Positions 12,476 to 24,247 of a DNA stretch of 63,278 bases are shown piece by piece. The notes beneath the pieces are model-generated. The model did not search any database. It saw only the letters and a list, made by a program, of their open reading frames with translations, and was not told the DNA's origin. This DNA is from Mesostigma viride (Eukaryota; Streptophyta; Mesostigmatophyceae; Mesostigmatales; Mesostigmataceae). The stretch's first letter is position 1, and every line of letters starts with the position of its first letter. Where the stretch lies: assembly GCA_009746045.1 (NCBI GenBank), contig RPFO01002010.1, positions 1 through 63,278 on the forward strand, read 5' to 3'. A program made the position numbers and the translations under genes.

Positions 12476-14143
12476 ATGGCTACCAAGGAAGCGTGCTACA
12501 AGCAATTCCGGGCAACAAGCAAGTCCATCACAACGTTTGATGGGCGGTCTCTGAGGAAATGGGAAGAAATCAAGGCTGTGTTGAAGGCCTTAGCATCGGC
12601 CTATTGTGACCTGGTCAAGGTCCTAACTGGAGAGGAGGATTCGCTAAAGGAGGTCAAGACTGCGCTGCTGGAGGCGGAGGAGCTACTGCACGGAAGGCGT
12701 TCTGCTCAAGCAAAGAAGGAGGGCTCCCCTAACGGCCAGGTTTTCCACACTACTACGAAGAAAAGTGGAGGAAAGAGGCGGTGCAATTACTGCAAGAAGG
12801 CCGGGCACGTGGACACCCAGTGCTGGGAGAAGCATCCGGAGCTGAAGCAAGAACGCAAGAACAAGGCAACGCGACGGAACCAAGCGAGAAAGGAGCACTC
12901 ACCAGGTGCCAGCGAGGCGCGTATCACCGAGGAGGCTGCGGAGCGGTCCGGCTTCGTCTTCGCCACCATCGCCGAGTCGCCATCGCCGTCGGATGCTGCT
13001 GCACTCACGCAGTATGAAAAGAAAGCACCGACCAGCTGGGTGCTGGATTCCGCAGCGAGCTGTCACATGACGCCATGCCCGTCGGATTTCGTGTGCCTGC
13101 ACCCTCACAACAGGGAAATCGCCGGCTCAGGCGGCAAACTGAAGGCGACAGCCATCGGGACTGTCAAACTGAAGCTGCCGGGCCAGGACGCAGACGTGCA
13201 CCTCCAAAACGCGCTGCTCGTTCCAAAGCTGAGCACCCGACTTTTATCTGTCGGCCAGCTCGTCAAGGATGGCCACAACGTCGACCTCGCCAAGCGGGTT
13301 GCTGTGCTGGACAGCAGGCCCTGCAGCATCGTGACGAGGAACAACACCTACTTTTTGCCCGCGCGCGGTGCGGACGCAGCGATGGACGCCATCCCAGAGC
13401 TGAAATCTTCGGCGACGAGCTTCAAGGACGTCGACGCTGCCTGTCAAGGGCAGAAAATGGCGAGCAGCGAGCGCAGCATCTCACGTGCCTCGGGACACGC
13501 GGCGGAGTGGCTGGCCGTGGGCCTAACGGTCATACTGGCCATGCTTGCCCGTGTATGCGGGATCGGGGGCGGCCTACTGGGCATTACTCGCACACTGCGT
13601 GGCTTTTTATACTCTGCGCCGGCCCAGTGGAAGTTCACGCCAATTCGAGAAGTTTCCAGCGCAATGGAGAAGTCCGTGTCAGACGCTGAAGTACTTCCAG
13701 AAACTGCGGTCCAGAACAGCCCAGTGCAGGCGGAGCGCGTTGTCGCCGCCAGCATACCAGGTGATACTGGTGCTAGTAACCAAAGTCCGGCGACCAGACC
13801 AAAGGCGCGGCGCACGAACGCTGCCAGCCTAACTGAGGGGGAACAAATTCGTGACGCGAGGGCGAAATCGACCAAGCTGCAAAATTTTCCCAAGTCCTGG
13901 ACTGCCAAGTCCGGTGCTGGCGCGAGGCCTCGAGCGAGCCGACAACGACGTGGACAGCGACCTGTCAGCCAAAGTGTTGTCAAGCACCAACGGTCAACTA
14001 AGGTGCGAAATGCTGCCAAGGTATCACGTCGGTCAGTTTACGGTGTTCGGCCAGGCCATGGCATTTGCAATTGCGCTAGCTGCAACGACCCTTGGAAATT
14101 GTCGCCCAGGATGCACAGACCCCACTTCTCAAGGTTGCCCTAA
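12476..14143 (+). CDS. Gag-protease polyprotein of the non-autonomous Copia element
   Basis: An ORF of 555 codons from the ATG at 12,476. A TTG six codons upstream is in frame but is an unlikely start. It has a short Gag N-terminus, then a CCHC zinc knuckle (Cys codons at 12,782, 12,791 and 12,821; His at 12,806). Next comes a retropepsin-like domain with WVLDSAASCHMT (Asp at 13,046) and the typical downstream LVPKLSTRLLSVGQLVKDGH. The active-site triad reads DSA where Copia usually has DSG. After the protease there is a hydrophobic, possibly membrane-spanning segment (WLAVGLTVILAMLARVCG, about 13,506-13,560). The C-terminal half is basic and of unknown function. Integrase and reverse transcriptase are absent and no remnants follow. 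Such Gag-only Copia derivatives are known in plants; the hydrophobic tail is unusual. Confidence 0.85.
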   Translation: MATKEACYKQFRATSKSITTFDGRSLRKWEEIKAVLKALASAYCDLVKVLTGEEDSLKEVKTALLEAEELLHGRRSAQAKKEGSPNGQVFHTTTKKSGGKRRCNYCKKAGHVDTQCWEKHPELKQERKNKATRRNQARKEHSPGASEARITEEAAERSGFVFATIAESPSPSDAAALTQYEKKAPTSWVLDSAASCHMTPCPSDFVCLHPHNREIAGSGGKLKATAIGTVKLKLPGQDADVHLQNALLVPKLSTRLLSVGQLVKDGHNVDLAKRVAVLDSRPCSIVTRNNTYFLPARGADAAMDAIPELKSSATSFKDVDAACQGQKMASSERSISRASGHAAEWLAVGLTVILAMLARVCGIGGGLLGITRTLRGFLYSAPAQWKFTPIREVSSAMEKSVSDAEVLPETAVQNSPVQAERVVAASIPGDTGASNQSPATRPKARRTNAASLTEGEQIRDARAKSTKLQNFPKSWTAKSGAGARPRASRQRRGQRPVSQSVVKHQRSTKVRNAAKVSRRSVYGVRPGHGICNCASCNDPWKLSPRMHRPHFSRLP

Positions 14144-15281
14144 TGTTTTGTCTGTGGGAAATGAACTTGTATGTCGACTTTTGTGTCGTGTTTGCTGGAA
14201 ATTGTGAGGCGCCGTAAGCCTGCGTTCTCTGTTTCTTTCTTTGTGTTCTTCCAGCAGTTATGTGTTTATTTTGCCATGCGTTCAATGGCAGTGGCCCACG
14301 CATGATTGGATTGTTCCCACGAGACCGTTTTCTACGTACCTGGAGTGTATATCCAGAGTTTTTGCACGCTATTTGTGGCACTGGTCTGCGGCGTAGTGAA
14401 GCGCCGTTGTATCGTCGTCTACGACTTGTTTTCGTGAGTTAAGTGCCTGTGACGCGTGTGTTATTTTGTTTTGTGCTGAGAGCATTGCTTGTATGCAAGT
14501 GTTTACGTCCTTCGTGTCGAATTCGGCTGTGCATTTCGGCATAGCCTGTAATGTCGGACGTTATGTTTACTCTCGGGCATTGATTTGTGAATCGTGACGA
14601 AGTAATCGTTACTTGTGTTCGCCTTTGTGGCGGTAATGTTTTGCACGTCCTGTTTTCTTTGCTATGAAGCGCGTTTATCTGTTATGGCCACTGTGTATTG
14701 TGTTGAAGGTTGTATTGCACCTTGTTTGTGTGGCATTTGTTGCCCATATGTTTGTTTGCTCACCCCGTTTATTTGGCGTAAAACGTGATGTTGGTGTCAT
14801 TTATTGTGTGAGATGGCGTATGTTATGTTGCTCCGTGTGTGTACAGCACGTATTGTTGCCGTTGCCCTACCTCTATACCGTTTGGGTTAGCTCATAGGGA
14901 CTTTCTTTGTTGGCATGTGTTGCCGTATTGTATGTGTGGGACTGTGTGGCCCTATTGTGTCCATGGGCAGCCGCTTTGAGTGAGGGGGGAATGTAGCATC
15001 TAGAGCACTTTTTCCAACTAAGGGTTGGGTATCAGCCATCCAGGATGGGCAGCTAGTGCGTTGCTGCTATGGTAGGACACTCATTCGCGTTGCCGGGGGG
15101 GGATCAGTGGCGGTAGTGCGGCTCATGACCGCATGTTGGAGCTTCAAGCGTTTCACGAGGACGGCATCTTCATTTTCAGTTCACTATGCTAGCAACTGGA
15201 CGGCATGCTACGAGCATGTGGTTAAGGGGGATGTTGAGATTCCACCTACCCAGTCATCTTTTGCTTTGTGCCCATGTGGCT
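14144..15281 (+). other. Non-coding internal region of the non-autonomous Copia element
   Basis: About 1.1 kb that is GT-rich and T-rich on the plus strand, with no ORF resembling integrase or reverse transcriptase. A short hydrophobic open frame at 14,664-14,897 has no recognisable features. This is presumably filler that keeps the genomic RNA at packaging length, or carries cis signals. Confidence 0.7.
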
Positions 15282-15289
15282 AAGGGGGG
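15282..15289 (+). other. Polypurine tract
   Basis: AAGGGGGG immediately precedes the TG start of the 3' LTR, the expected position for the plus-strand primer. Confidence 0.75.
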
Positions 15290-16099
15290 TGTTAGGGATA
15301 TTATATCCACCTGGCCACAATATATCCCAGCCTGATTTATTTCTTGTTGGATTTATTCCATATGGACTGGGAATTTGATAGCTTTGATAAGCTAGATGAA
15401 TTGGGCTCAATGAGCTGATCAATATTCATGTGCCATAGTCCTATACTTGGACATGGATGACTTGTAACCTGAGTCAGCCTAGTAGCATCACGTATTTGAT
15501 TGACAAGTGGTGCTATGGCCTATTGGACAAGTGTTTGGTCCATGAGCTGACAAGTGTTGGCAGCTCATGATGACACATGTTATCACTTACATGATGACAA
15601 GTGGGTAGACTCATTGCATGACACTTGTCACTCCAAGGAGAAGAGATGTGTCACTTTATTAATCATGTTATGTGGCACATTATTACGTAGACACTTGGCA
15701 TCTAGCTATTATGCCAGCTCAAATTGGATCATGTCTAGAATGTTCTAGGAATGTTCTAAGAATATGCCAGGAATATTCCTGGAATATACTGAGAATATGC
15801 TGGGAATATGCTAGGAATATGCTAGGATGTTTCTACAAGCTTCTGTGATGATGTCATTGCTGATGTCATCCTTCCTAGCCTAAAAGGTATAAAAGGAAAC
15901 TGCCCCCTAAGGGCAGGTACCTCCATTCAACCTCCATTCAAGCTCTTCTCCAACTATTATATTCTAATAAAGCCATTTATTCTTCCACGTAAATTGTCTT
16001 CAACCTCTCTTTCTTTCAGCACCTGCAAGGTGTGTGGGTAGCAAGGCCAAGCACAAGGCATTGTGTAAAACCCATTAGTCTCCTCTCCCAATTCAAACA
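15290..16099 (+). repeat. 3' LTR (810 bp) of the non-autonomous Copia element
   Basis: Near-identical to the LTR at 11,585-12,392, including the GAAnnTTC cluster (about 15,737-15,827), TATAAAA (15,888) and AATAAA (15,966). It is followed by the target duplication ATCAC at 16,100-16,104. Confidence 0.95.
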
Positions 16100-16105
16100 A
16101 TCACG

Positions 16106-16556
16106 AAAAGTCCACGGGTGGCGGCCCAGCTGGCTGCCGCGCGCGCGGCCTGGGGCACGCCAGGTGAGGACATATCGCCCAGGCTGGGCGGGCTTGGTGC
16201 CAGCTAGTCTATCTGATGTGTCTACCAGATTTGTGCGGGCCAGGTGCCCGGCTAGGCCCAGGCGCCTGTGCCTAATTAGTAATGTGGGAAACGTAGGGCA
16301 AATCATCGTACAAATCCTCATGCATTACTAATGTGCAAACCAAAGGGGATGTTAAGGGCCTTAATTGCGCAGCATCTTGGTGACGTTGCCGGCGTCGAGT
16401 CGTTGCTCCAGCTCCTGCATGCCTCAATGTCCAGGTCTCGGCGCCGTAGGTCAGGATCGTCAGAATGACGGCCTTGAAGAGGTCACGCTTGACGATCTGG
16501 GGTAGGGCGGGGTTGCTCCACCAGCGGCGGTGGTCATGGAGTTCCGACCATGACCG
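16106..16556 (-). pseudogene. LINE ORF2 3' terminal fragment, minus strand
   Basis: On the minus strand the frame encodes RHRRLGLAGHLARTNLVDTS, the conserved LINE ORF2 C-terminal motif (RRL.w.GHlaR). Upstream on that strand, DNA at 16,360-16,550 matches the segment at 38,050-38,250 (TACGACGCCGAGACCTGGAC-like, then a run encoding a thumb/connection region). It is a 5'-truncated, frameshifted copy of the same L1 family as the broken RT at 36-38.5 kb. Confidence 0.75.
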
Positions 16557-17927
16557 CTATATTTGTGAACAATGCAGACCGGGTGCCCCTCAGGGCCTAA
16601 GTTTAGTTGCTAATTGCTGCTAGGAAAGTGCGTGCCAGCTAGTGTGCTGTGCACAGAACCATGCACATATCTCAGCCCGGGTCGCAATATCTAGCTTGGT
16701 ACACAGCGAGTCGGAGCAGGCATGTCATGGCTGTATCGTCCAGATTCCAGCTGATTGTCTCATAGATCGATGCAGATGTCCAGACGCCACAGACTCGATG
16801 AGTTGGCGCGTTCCCGTTCCGGCCATTACATATCCATTTTTGCATGCACCCCCCACTATAGCGCATGGCCAGGCGCTACCTAGCCTGCCCATGCATGTGG
16901 TCCGGCACCGCAAATGTTGTGCATGCATGGCCACAAAGCGGCCTGCTTAAATGCGCGTGCTCAGGCGGAGCTAGATCGAGCCCTGAGTTACCACCCGATT
17001 TACTAGCCAGCAGCGCTCATTTTAGACTTTTTCGCACTGCCGGTCCCACGCCGACAACAAACCGCAGAAGCTGGCGGCCGGGGACAGCCCGCGCCTCCAG
17101 GTTCCCAGCGCGGATCTGAGAGTCGCCCCAATGGGGCCTGGAAGATCCGCTTTTCGATCTGCCAGAAAGTTCTTTTCACCTGGGCCAGTTTGCCTCGCAC
17201 CCGCCACATGATGTTGGGTGTCAGCCGTCAGAAGTTACCAACGTCGTAGATCTTACACTATAAGGCGCAGTGAACTCACTGAAATTTTAGCGCCCAAGAG
17301 TGATACTAGTTCACCTACTAGCTCCTACTACTACCGACCTAAGCACACAGGTTCCCCGGCCCGGCAATTCTACGGCGTGATGGCGCGCCGGCCCCGCCCC
17401 GGCTACTTTGCCGGCCCGGGACCGGCACCCCGCCACCGGGCTTCGCCGGCGGCACCGCCCGGGCTAAAACGAGCACTGCTAGCTAGCTTGCAGGAAGATA
17501 ATAACATCAACTCATCAATTTGCATGGGGGTTCACAACCCCTGCGTGGCTCTGGCATACATATCCGTGAGATCTCAACATTCACATGGTCATCAACACGA
17601 CATGAACACAAATTCAGTATCATCAAAATTGATGATCATTCATGTGTGCACAGGTCTACTGATCCTACTTCCTAGCTAGGATCCAACGAGTGTGAAAGTC
17701 CCTGGCCAGTTGACAGACTACACGTGCAAGGCAATTGTCAGCTGCCAGGGCAGTTGACTAGAGCTTGCGCACGACATTATTAATGTCATACACACGTAAA
17801 CCCATACCTGGGCATACCACGGCCCGTGACACAATAAGAAGCTCGTGTGGGTGGCCTTTTGCCAGGACATTAGTATGCATGGCCTCGTACGCTCAACCCC
17901 TACTGGCACTCGAAGGACCAGCTGGGC
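16557..17927. other. No gene recognised
   Basis: About 1.4 kb of mixed composition. The part around 17,360-17,470 is GC-rich with GCCGG runs and the rest is balanced. Open frames are short, overlap on both strands and show no known domain. It is probably old repeat debris between LINE fragments. Confidence 0.5.
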
Positions 17928-18096
17928 GAGGACCGCAATTAGCGAGTGCTCTTCAACTGAAGGTCCTGGTCCTCACGGTGCTCACGTATGACGCCGAGGC
18001 ATGGACACTCACGGACACGCTGCATGGCCATCTGGCTGGACGGCACGGTCACCACTGATGCTTCGGCAGGTCCTGAACGTAGATTTTTCCACACAT
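17928..18096 (+). pseudogene. LINE RT C-terminal fragment
   Basis: The plus strand encodes LVLTVLTYDAEAWTLTDTL, which corresponds to the LtYG.EtWtLt motif at the end of LINE reverse transcriptases. After a one- or two-base frameshift, MLRQVLNVDF continues the family pattern. Only about 55 codons survive. Confidence 0.7.
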
Positions 18097-18149
18097 AGTA
18101 GGTCTTTAGAGTCTTTGAATCAGGGTATGCCTCGCACGCTATGCCTTGC

Positions 18150-19269
18150 ACCGGCTATATGCCGGACGCCAAGTGCTGTCAACATCCAGCCGCTCCACTC
18201 CACCGCTCCGCCGAACAGCGACCCTGCCATGGATACCTGCGAGGAGGCCTTTTCTGCCGAGGAAGCTGCCGGCGTTTTAACCTGGCAAATGGCCAGGCCG
18301 TAACGCCATCATGCGCCTGTCCCGAGCTGCCGCCCTCACCATGCATCCTGCACCTGCATGGCTGCCGAGAAAAAGTTTGAGATCCGGGACTGCAACCAAC
18401 AGGTTACCCACCTGTCGGACTTTCTCCACGACAACCCCAACGACACCGACCTCTGCCGGCGCAGTCTGGCGGTGGACGTGCTCCCGTCTTTCCAACAGCC
18501 GGCGCCCTTGAGCGCTTTGTCATGGCCTCTCTGGACCTGGGAGCCGACCCCACTGTTGCTGCCGCCATCAACATCACCGCCAAGCCAGTCGCCAATACCT
18601 GCTTCGATCACCTCCCCTCCCTCCTCAACGCTGCCCTCAACCCTGTCCACAACCACCTCGCCACCCACCACGCCCATTCCTCACACGCCGACACCTCCAT
18701 CCACTCCGCCATCACCCACATTGCAGCAGGACTGCAGCAGCAGCAGCAGCTCCTCCACCAGCTCCAGCAACAACTTGCCGCCTCCATAACTCCTGCCAAG
18801 ACCACCTATGCCGCCACGCTTCAGAACCCTACGGAGCTCATAAACGAAATCAAAACAGCCGTCAAGGCCAGCACACGGGATGCTATGCACGAGCCCATTT
18901 GCTCATGCAGTATTGTGGTACGTGGTGTCCCCTCGAACGTCAACTATGCACGCCTGGGCACCTACCTTCGGGGCGACCCCTTCCTGGGGAAGCTCGGCGT
19001 GGCCCAAAGCGTCGTAATTAAAACGGCACGGCGCCGGCTCGGCGGCCCCACCGCCCCTGTCTTGGTGGAATTCCACCGCAAGGATCGAGGACAAACTGCA
19101 GGTGCAGAAGGCCCGCCAGTTCTAACCTCCACGATACCCAACTGAGCATGGACGATTACTATACCCCGGAGCAGCTTGAGGCCCGGGCTGCCGCCCTGAA
19201 CCGGCCGGAGGTCCACCAGGCTCGGGCAGCCAATTAGCAGGCCAATCCGCAACTACGGTGCAGCATCTT
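18150..19269 (+). pseudogene. L1-type LINE ORF1, 5' part (interrupted by TIR element A)
   Basis: The longest open part (18,522-19,145) has Ala/His-rich and Gln-rich segments. These are followed by SCSIVVRGVPSNVNYARLGT, which resembles the RNA-recognition fold of L1 ORF1 proteins. Frameshifted continuations give DDYYTPEQLEARAAALNRPE and then IRNYGAASF just before the TTAA at 19,270. The reading resumes after the inserted element at 29,640 with IYARLFNGVFIVRINGQDL. It is an RNA-binding Gag-like protein in intact L1 elements; here it is frameshifted and split. Confidence 0.72.
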
Positions 19270-21255
19270 TTAAGGGGTCCGGACGGACCTGCCCCCCCCC
19301 AAATTGAATACACATGTTTTGCACTCAATACCCATGCTGGCAATGCAAATGATGATGGGGGACCATAAATATGACCCTTGGGCATGCATCCCACTACTTG
19401 TTGAGTTCAAGGCCCATCACAATACATGTGCAGGGAGCTTTTTTTGGTGCGCACACCCCCTAAAAGCACCGATTGCCTAGGACAACCCCCCCCCACTTGT
19501 GTACCAAACACCATAAAAAGTTCAAATCCCCACCCAGACCAAAGAATGGAGCTAATTTGCAGCACCAAAATCGCACGTCTGGGCATATACTTATGCAGTT
19601 TACCGAAAAATACGTCTTTTTTGTGACTAAAAAAAAATAATCAAATCAAATATGCATGGGTTGGGCCCAGGGAGATAGAAATAACTTCCACAGGGTGGGA
19701 ATATCAATGGGACCAATTTTCAGCTCATTCTGACCACGTATATGTGAACAGCCAACACTTTTGTATGAAAAAAAAATGCACGAAAATACGGTTGTAAGAC
19801 ACATGGCCACACCACTCACACCCTTGCCCACCACAGTGTGGGCCAAACAAGGTGCCAGCAAGTTATTTATCATGCAAACTATCTTGGAATCAAAATTCAG
19901 GTCATTCTGAGCTAGACTGATGGCATAAACTAGTGTCCTCAACTGCCACCCCTCAACCCTAGTATAGACTGGCATGAGCTCAAACATAACCCTTTTCATC
20001 ACCTGCCCACCACAAATCATCAGAATCCTAACATAGACGGCTGCCAATTGAGTTATACAAACAGCCACCAAATGCAGGATCAAGCTGAGCATGAGCCTTG
20101 AGGACTAGAGAGGTCATTCATAGCATGCAGCACCACACTCTATGGTAGCATAGTTGGCAATCTTCATTGGTAATAACAGAAATGTTTAGAGGCCCAAGCA
20201 ACGTTCAATAGCAACAGAAACATGTGGGATTAGATGGGTGACTCGTACATGCTAGCCACACCCCACACCTCACCATGGTTGTAAACCCGACCATGCTCAA
20301 CAATAAGGTGCATAAACAGCATGCTCATATACACATGCTATGCTGACTTAGAGTAGAGGATGATGCCTCAATCAACCAGCAATAATAACACAATGTTCTA
20401 ACCCTGCAGGTTCACAACACCCCGTTCAAAAACCAACAAACAAACAGAACTGTAAGCGCAAACACGAAATACAGCAAAGCCATAAGAGAAATGGCTTGCA
20501 GCCATCCTCATAAGCATGGCTAGCATTCTTGAGAGCACATTGATTGTGATCATAGTGGCTGTGATCCACAAATCTAAAGAGAACACATACGTAAGCATAG
20601 CTTACACATATACAAAGCATGGCCAGCAAGAGAAGTATAGCCACCTTGTTTCCCAGCACGTTGAGACGCACGGTTCATATGCTCGCCAGCTTGTTGCAAC
20701 GGTCATGCCGCCCTCGAGGCATGCCGGCCGGGTACGTGTTGAATATGCAATATAGGCACTCTGCCATCCAAATCCTTCTATATATCATTACATTAAATAG
20801 GCACTCTGCCATCCAAATCCTTCTATATATCATAACATTAACGTAGCAGCTTACCTTGATATTACCCAAATCAATCCTAGACAGGATTTCAGAGCTTGCC
20901 ACGCATAACGTAAGCGAATCGGTTGAAAGCTGCCGGAAAACTAGAGACGTGCATGCAGCAAGCGGCGAACAAAACAACGCACCCTTCCAGGAAACCGTGC
21001 TGAAAGCTTAGAATAAAGGGATTTCTAAACGCAATAGACTTCGGGGGTAACCACTGGATAATAGACGTACAATGGCATGCTATCTTTCCTGACAAGGCGC
21101 GCAAGAAATGCCAGCCACCCATGGACGGGTTGACAGCGCATAAAGCAGGACCTGGCGTTTTCTTTCCGAAAATGACGAGGAAAAGTAATAAAATAAAAGG
21201 TTCTTTAACATTTTCAATCTCCCCGTTAATGAACGTTGCTTTCTGCATCGCTAGG

Positions 21256-21951
21256 AGTTAACGCCAAGCGCATTGGCGTGATCCTGATTCGGCATATCTC
21301 TGCGATTCCAGCGGCACCGGAACGAGTTCATTCCGACAAGTATCAAGAAAGTTATGGCGTTCCGACTTCCCGGTCGCGCGCGAGCGCGAGCCGGCTGTTC
21401 TTCTAAGTCGGACGTGAATATTTGCCGACGACATATGGGGTCGACAGTAATTCCTGGGCTGACAGGAATTAGGTGCTGTACCTACGACGGTATTGGATTA
21501 ATACGTCGTACGCAGGAAATAGGAACCTTAACCTGTGGTCTGTTGGTACCGCAGGCTTAGTCCTGGACTTCTAGGTGCAGATGCAATAGTCACTGTGGAC
21601 TGTGCTCTGTGGTCACTGTGCCTGTATGGCAGACCTACTGTATAGGAGCTGGGCGCTGTACAGGTAGTGAATACTGTACCGGGGGTGTTATTACTGAGCA
21701 GGCCTCCTAGGCTGCTCAGGACTAGCAAGCACAGTGCACAAGTATATAAACAATAGGCCAGTGCCAAATGGGCATCTCTTGCGAGCCCGCCTCACGTGTT
21801 GTGCCTTGACTTGGCAAGCGCGTGTACAAGCCTCAAGTGTGTGAGCGCTGTAACATTATCCGATTTTAACAAAGCTCCGTTTCCAACCATATTCACACAT
21901 TGCTGCATTGCAACCATATCCTTCACATTGCGTGTGATAAGAACGTTAACT
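21256..21951 (+). repeat. 5' LTR (696 bp) of the Copia-like element
   Basis: Begins AGTTAACGCC and ends GAACGTTAACT, so both ends are noncanonical and mutually inverted. TATATAAA lies at 21,743-21,750. Compared with the 3' LTR I see small changes at about 21,576, 21,650, 21,757, 21,871 and 21,931. Confidence 0.93.
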
Positions 21952-22044
21952 CAAATTACAACCAGTCTCAGCGGAACGGCCAGGAGGGTCGTTGCCGGTT
22001 GCGGTGTGCAGCGTTGACGACGCGAGGAGCTCGTCCGGTGGTGA

Positions 22045-23309
22045 ATGGTGCAGGAGGAACAACGGCAGCAGGATTTCCGGTTTCGGCAGTCTGCTGGGGG
22101 TTCGATTTCTCCTGAATTACGTCGTGTCGTTCGGGATCTATCTTTATTGCTTGCAGATCGTCCGCCTGTTAATCGCAGCTTCGTGCAATTCGTCGACGAC
22201 CAGGTCGAAGATTGGGAGCGAATTCTGCGACACGTACAAACCATCGTCATTCCGGAGCACCGGAGCATCGACGACCTTGAGCAGGAGCTTCACGGGTTGG
22301 TCGGCATCCAGACGGTGATTACTGCAGTAGCAGAGCGAGTGCGGACGGAGTTGGCGGCAAGGCGAGGCGAGGTTGCGGAGGCAGCTGGCGCAGGGCGACA
22401 CGAGTTTGTACCGACAGTAGCGGGCGCGGGTACCACGTGCTTTCGCAGGCGGCATCGGCGACGAGGGTGTTGCAGCGGGGCCAGTTAGGCGTGAACGACG
22501 CGGAGCGGAGCACTACAGGCGGCTTGCAGAGGTCGGGGCGACAGCGGAAGCCATCACCGGAGGACAGCGCGCGACAAGAGTCGGCAGGTTTCCAGAGCGA
22601 GTAAGAGTTCCTTTTCAGGAACTGCCCCGCCCCTTCGCGTTCGTGTGACGCGTTGGGAGAGTTTGCACCTCTTGGGTACGATAGTGACCTTGAGGTGGGA
22701 GCAGGGGGTGTCGCTGGGCTAGGCGACGAGACACTTGGCGACCACGAGGTGCCAAGTACAATCCGCGGGTGCCAACGACGGGTTGTCACCTGTCTACTTA
22801 CCAACGGTGACGATTCAGTCATCGCGGGCCGACAGCGGGTCGACGACGGCGCAGCAGGTAGCAGGGTACCAGAGCTGATTGTGGTGAGCGACAGCGACGA
22901 CGACAGCGACAAGGAGAACCAGGACGCGCCTGGGGCCAGCCGTGGTGGTCTTGCCTGAGTGGTAACACTTGGCACTTTCCTTTCTTGTTCAGTAGCTTAT
23001 ATTGCTTTAATTGCTGCTTGGCCACTTGGCTGGCTGTAGCAGATCTGAACAGAGGCCATCATGGAGGATGGAGCTATCAACCAACAAGCGGGCTTTATGG
23101 GCTTCGCGCGGCGCGGCGCTGGGCTGGATGGACGAGATGGACGCGATGGACGCGGTGGACGCGATGGACGCGGGGACGGCCAGGCGCTGGGAGACCAGGC
23201 TGAGGTGCCAGATAATCAGAGCCAAGGATCGCAGGGCGGGCAGCACGCGCCAGCCGCAGATCAAGCGGCGCCTAAGCGACCAACGTTGCTGAGGGGTACG
23301 CGGTGCTAG
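22045..23309 (+). CDS. 5' gag-region reading frames of the Copia-like element
   Basis: Three successive open parts precede the zinc-knuckle ORF. One runs 22,045-22,488 (ATG; 147 codons; helical, containing VDDQVEDWERILRHVQTIVI). A second runs 22,653-22,958 and ends in an acidic stretch with ELIVVSDSDDDSDKEN. The third runs 23,061-23,309 (ATG; Asp-Gly-Arg repeats). They lie in different frames, so either the gag N-terminus is frameshifted or there are separate small proteins. None matches a catalytic domain. The last one overlaps the next frame at GCTAGG near 23,303, where a frame change would be needed to continue. Confidence 0.45.
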
Positions 23310-24247
23310 GCCAGTTTCAGTCCATCAAGGACAATTGGCAGCCCCGGGATGCTGAGAGGATGTTAGAGGACATGAACTTGTACACGGAGATATACAACGG
23401 TGACAAGCTTCGCATCCTGGCGTCTAGTGCCTACATACGGCAGTCGGCGAGGCGGCTGTTCAAGTTTGTTCGGGAGCGACACGCGGCGGGGGACACCTGG
23501 GCGGCGTTTATGACGCGACTCAGGTCGTTCCTGAGTGACAAGAGGACCATAGATGGGTCCCACCTGAAGCAAGAATACCTGGACTACAAGCCCATCAAGG
23601 GGCAGCTAGTGGTCCACGCCTTTGAAGACTTCGTCAAGCTGAGGGAGGACGCCATGGCCAAGGGCTTCTTCGTCGCAGATCGGATGGCCATGGGCGACTT
23701 TCTCAAGTCGCTGCAGCTGGATCCGGTCACCATGGATAATGTGACCATCCACATGCGACAGGTCCATGGCTGGGCAGCCATGACGGACCAGTTGTATGAG
23801 TGTTTCAGCGGCAAGTACGTGGGTGGTAAGCGCCCTCGTCAGGGTGATGAGGAGGCCACTGAACCCACGGTTAAGTCCATGAGGGGATCGGGCCACGGGG
23901 GCCCAGCGCCCTCGAGAGGGCCTGAGACCTCTTCAAGGGGTCGAGGAAGGTCCAGGAGGGGGCGTGACAGAAGGGCTGGACGGGGGACCCCGCCGAAGTC
24001 GGGACATCCACAGTCCCAGTTTGACTTCAAGAGGGTGGGTGGTCCTCCCAAGGCTGGGCCCAGCAGTGGGACCTCACGGGACATCAGTCAGGTGGAATGT
24101 TATTTCTGCCAGGGGAAGGGTCACTTCAGGAATGAGTGTCCCTCGTACCTGAGGCAGGAAGGTCAGAGCAAGCCAGCTCAGGGTGGCAGCAAGGACAAGG
24201 CTGGTCCATCCCAGGACAAGGGCAAGGGCAAGGCTGCTGATCATTGA
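23294..24247 (+). CDS. Gag with zinc knuckle (Copia-like element)
   Basis: The frame is open from before the GTG at 23,303 to TGA at 24,245-24,247. It encodes a helical capsid-like region (DNWQPRDAERMLEDMNLYTE, AFEDFVKLREDAMAKGFF) as in Copia Gag (UBN2-type). A basic Arg/Gly linker follows, then a CCHC knuckle (24,098-24,139; C-x2-C-x4-H-x4-C) and a Lys-rich tail. No good ATG lies at its very start (the first in-frame ones are near 23,360), so it is probably translated through from upstream or by a frame change near 23,300. It packages the element RNA. The same frame continues past the TGA into pol. Confidence 0.8.
   Translation, partial: GYAVLGQFQSIKDNWQPRDAERMLEDMNLYTEIYNGDKLRILASSAYIRQSARRLFKFVRERHAAGDTWAAFMTRLRSFLSDKRTIDGSHLKQEYLDYKPIKGQLVVHAFEDFVKLREDAMAKGFFVADRMAMGDFLKSLQLDPVTMDNVTIHMRQVHGWAAMTDQLYECFSGKYVGGKRPRQGDEEATEPTVKSMRGSGHGGPAPSRGPETSSRGRGRSRRGRDRRAGRGTPPKSGHPQSQFDFKRVGGPPKAGPSSGTSRDISQVECYFCQGKGHFRNECPSYLRQEGQSKPAQGGSKDKAGPSQDKGKGKAADH

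Larger units (their letters stand above)
11585..16099 (+). mobile_element. Non-autonomous Copia-type LTR retrotransposon (Gag-protease only)
   Basis: Complete element of 4,515 bp with TG...CA LTR ends, flanked by a perfect 5-bp target duplication ATCAC (11,580-11,584 and 16,100-16,104). Order: 5' LTR, primer binding site, one ORF with a Gag zinc knuckle and retropepsin-like domain, about 1.15 kb without recognisable coding, a G-rich polypurine tract, 3' LTR. There is no integrase, reverse transcriptase or RNase H. It must therefore have been mobilised by enzymes from another element. The two LTRs differ by only a 2-bp indel and at least one substitution that I can see, so the insertion is recent. 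Confidence 0.93.
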
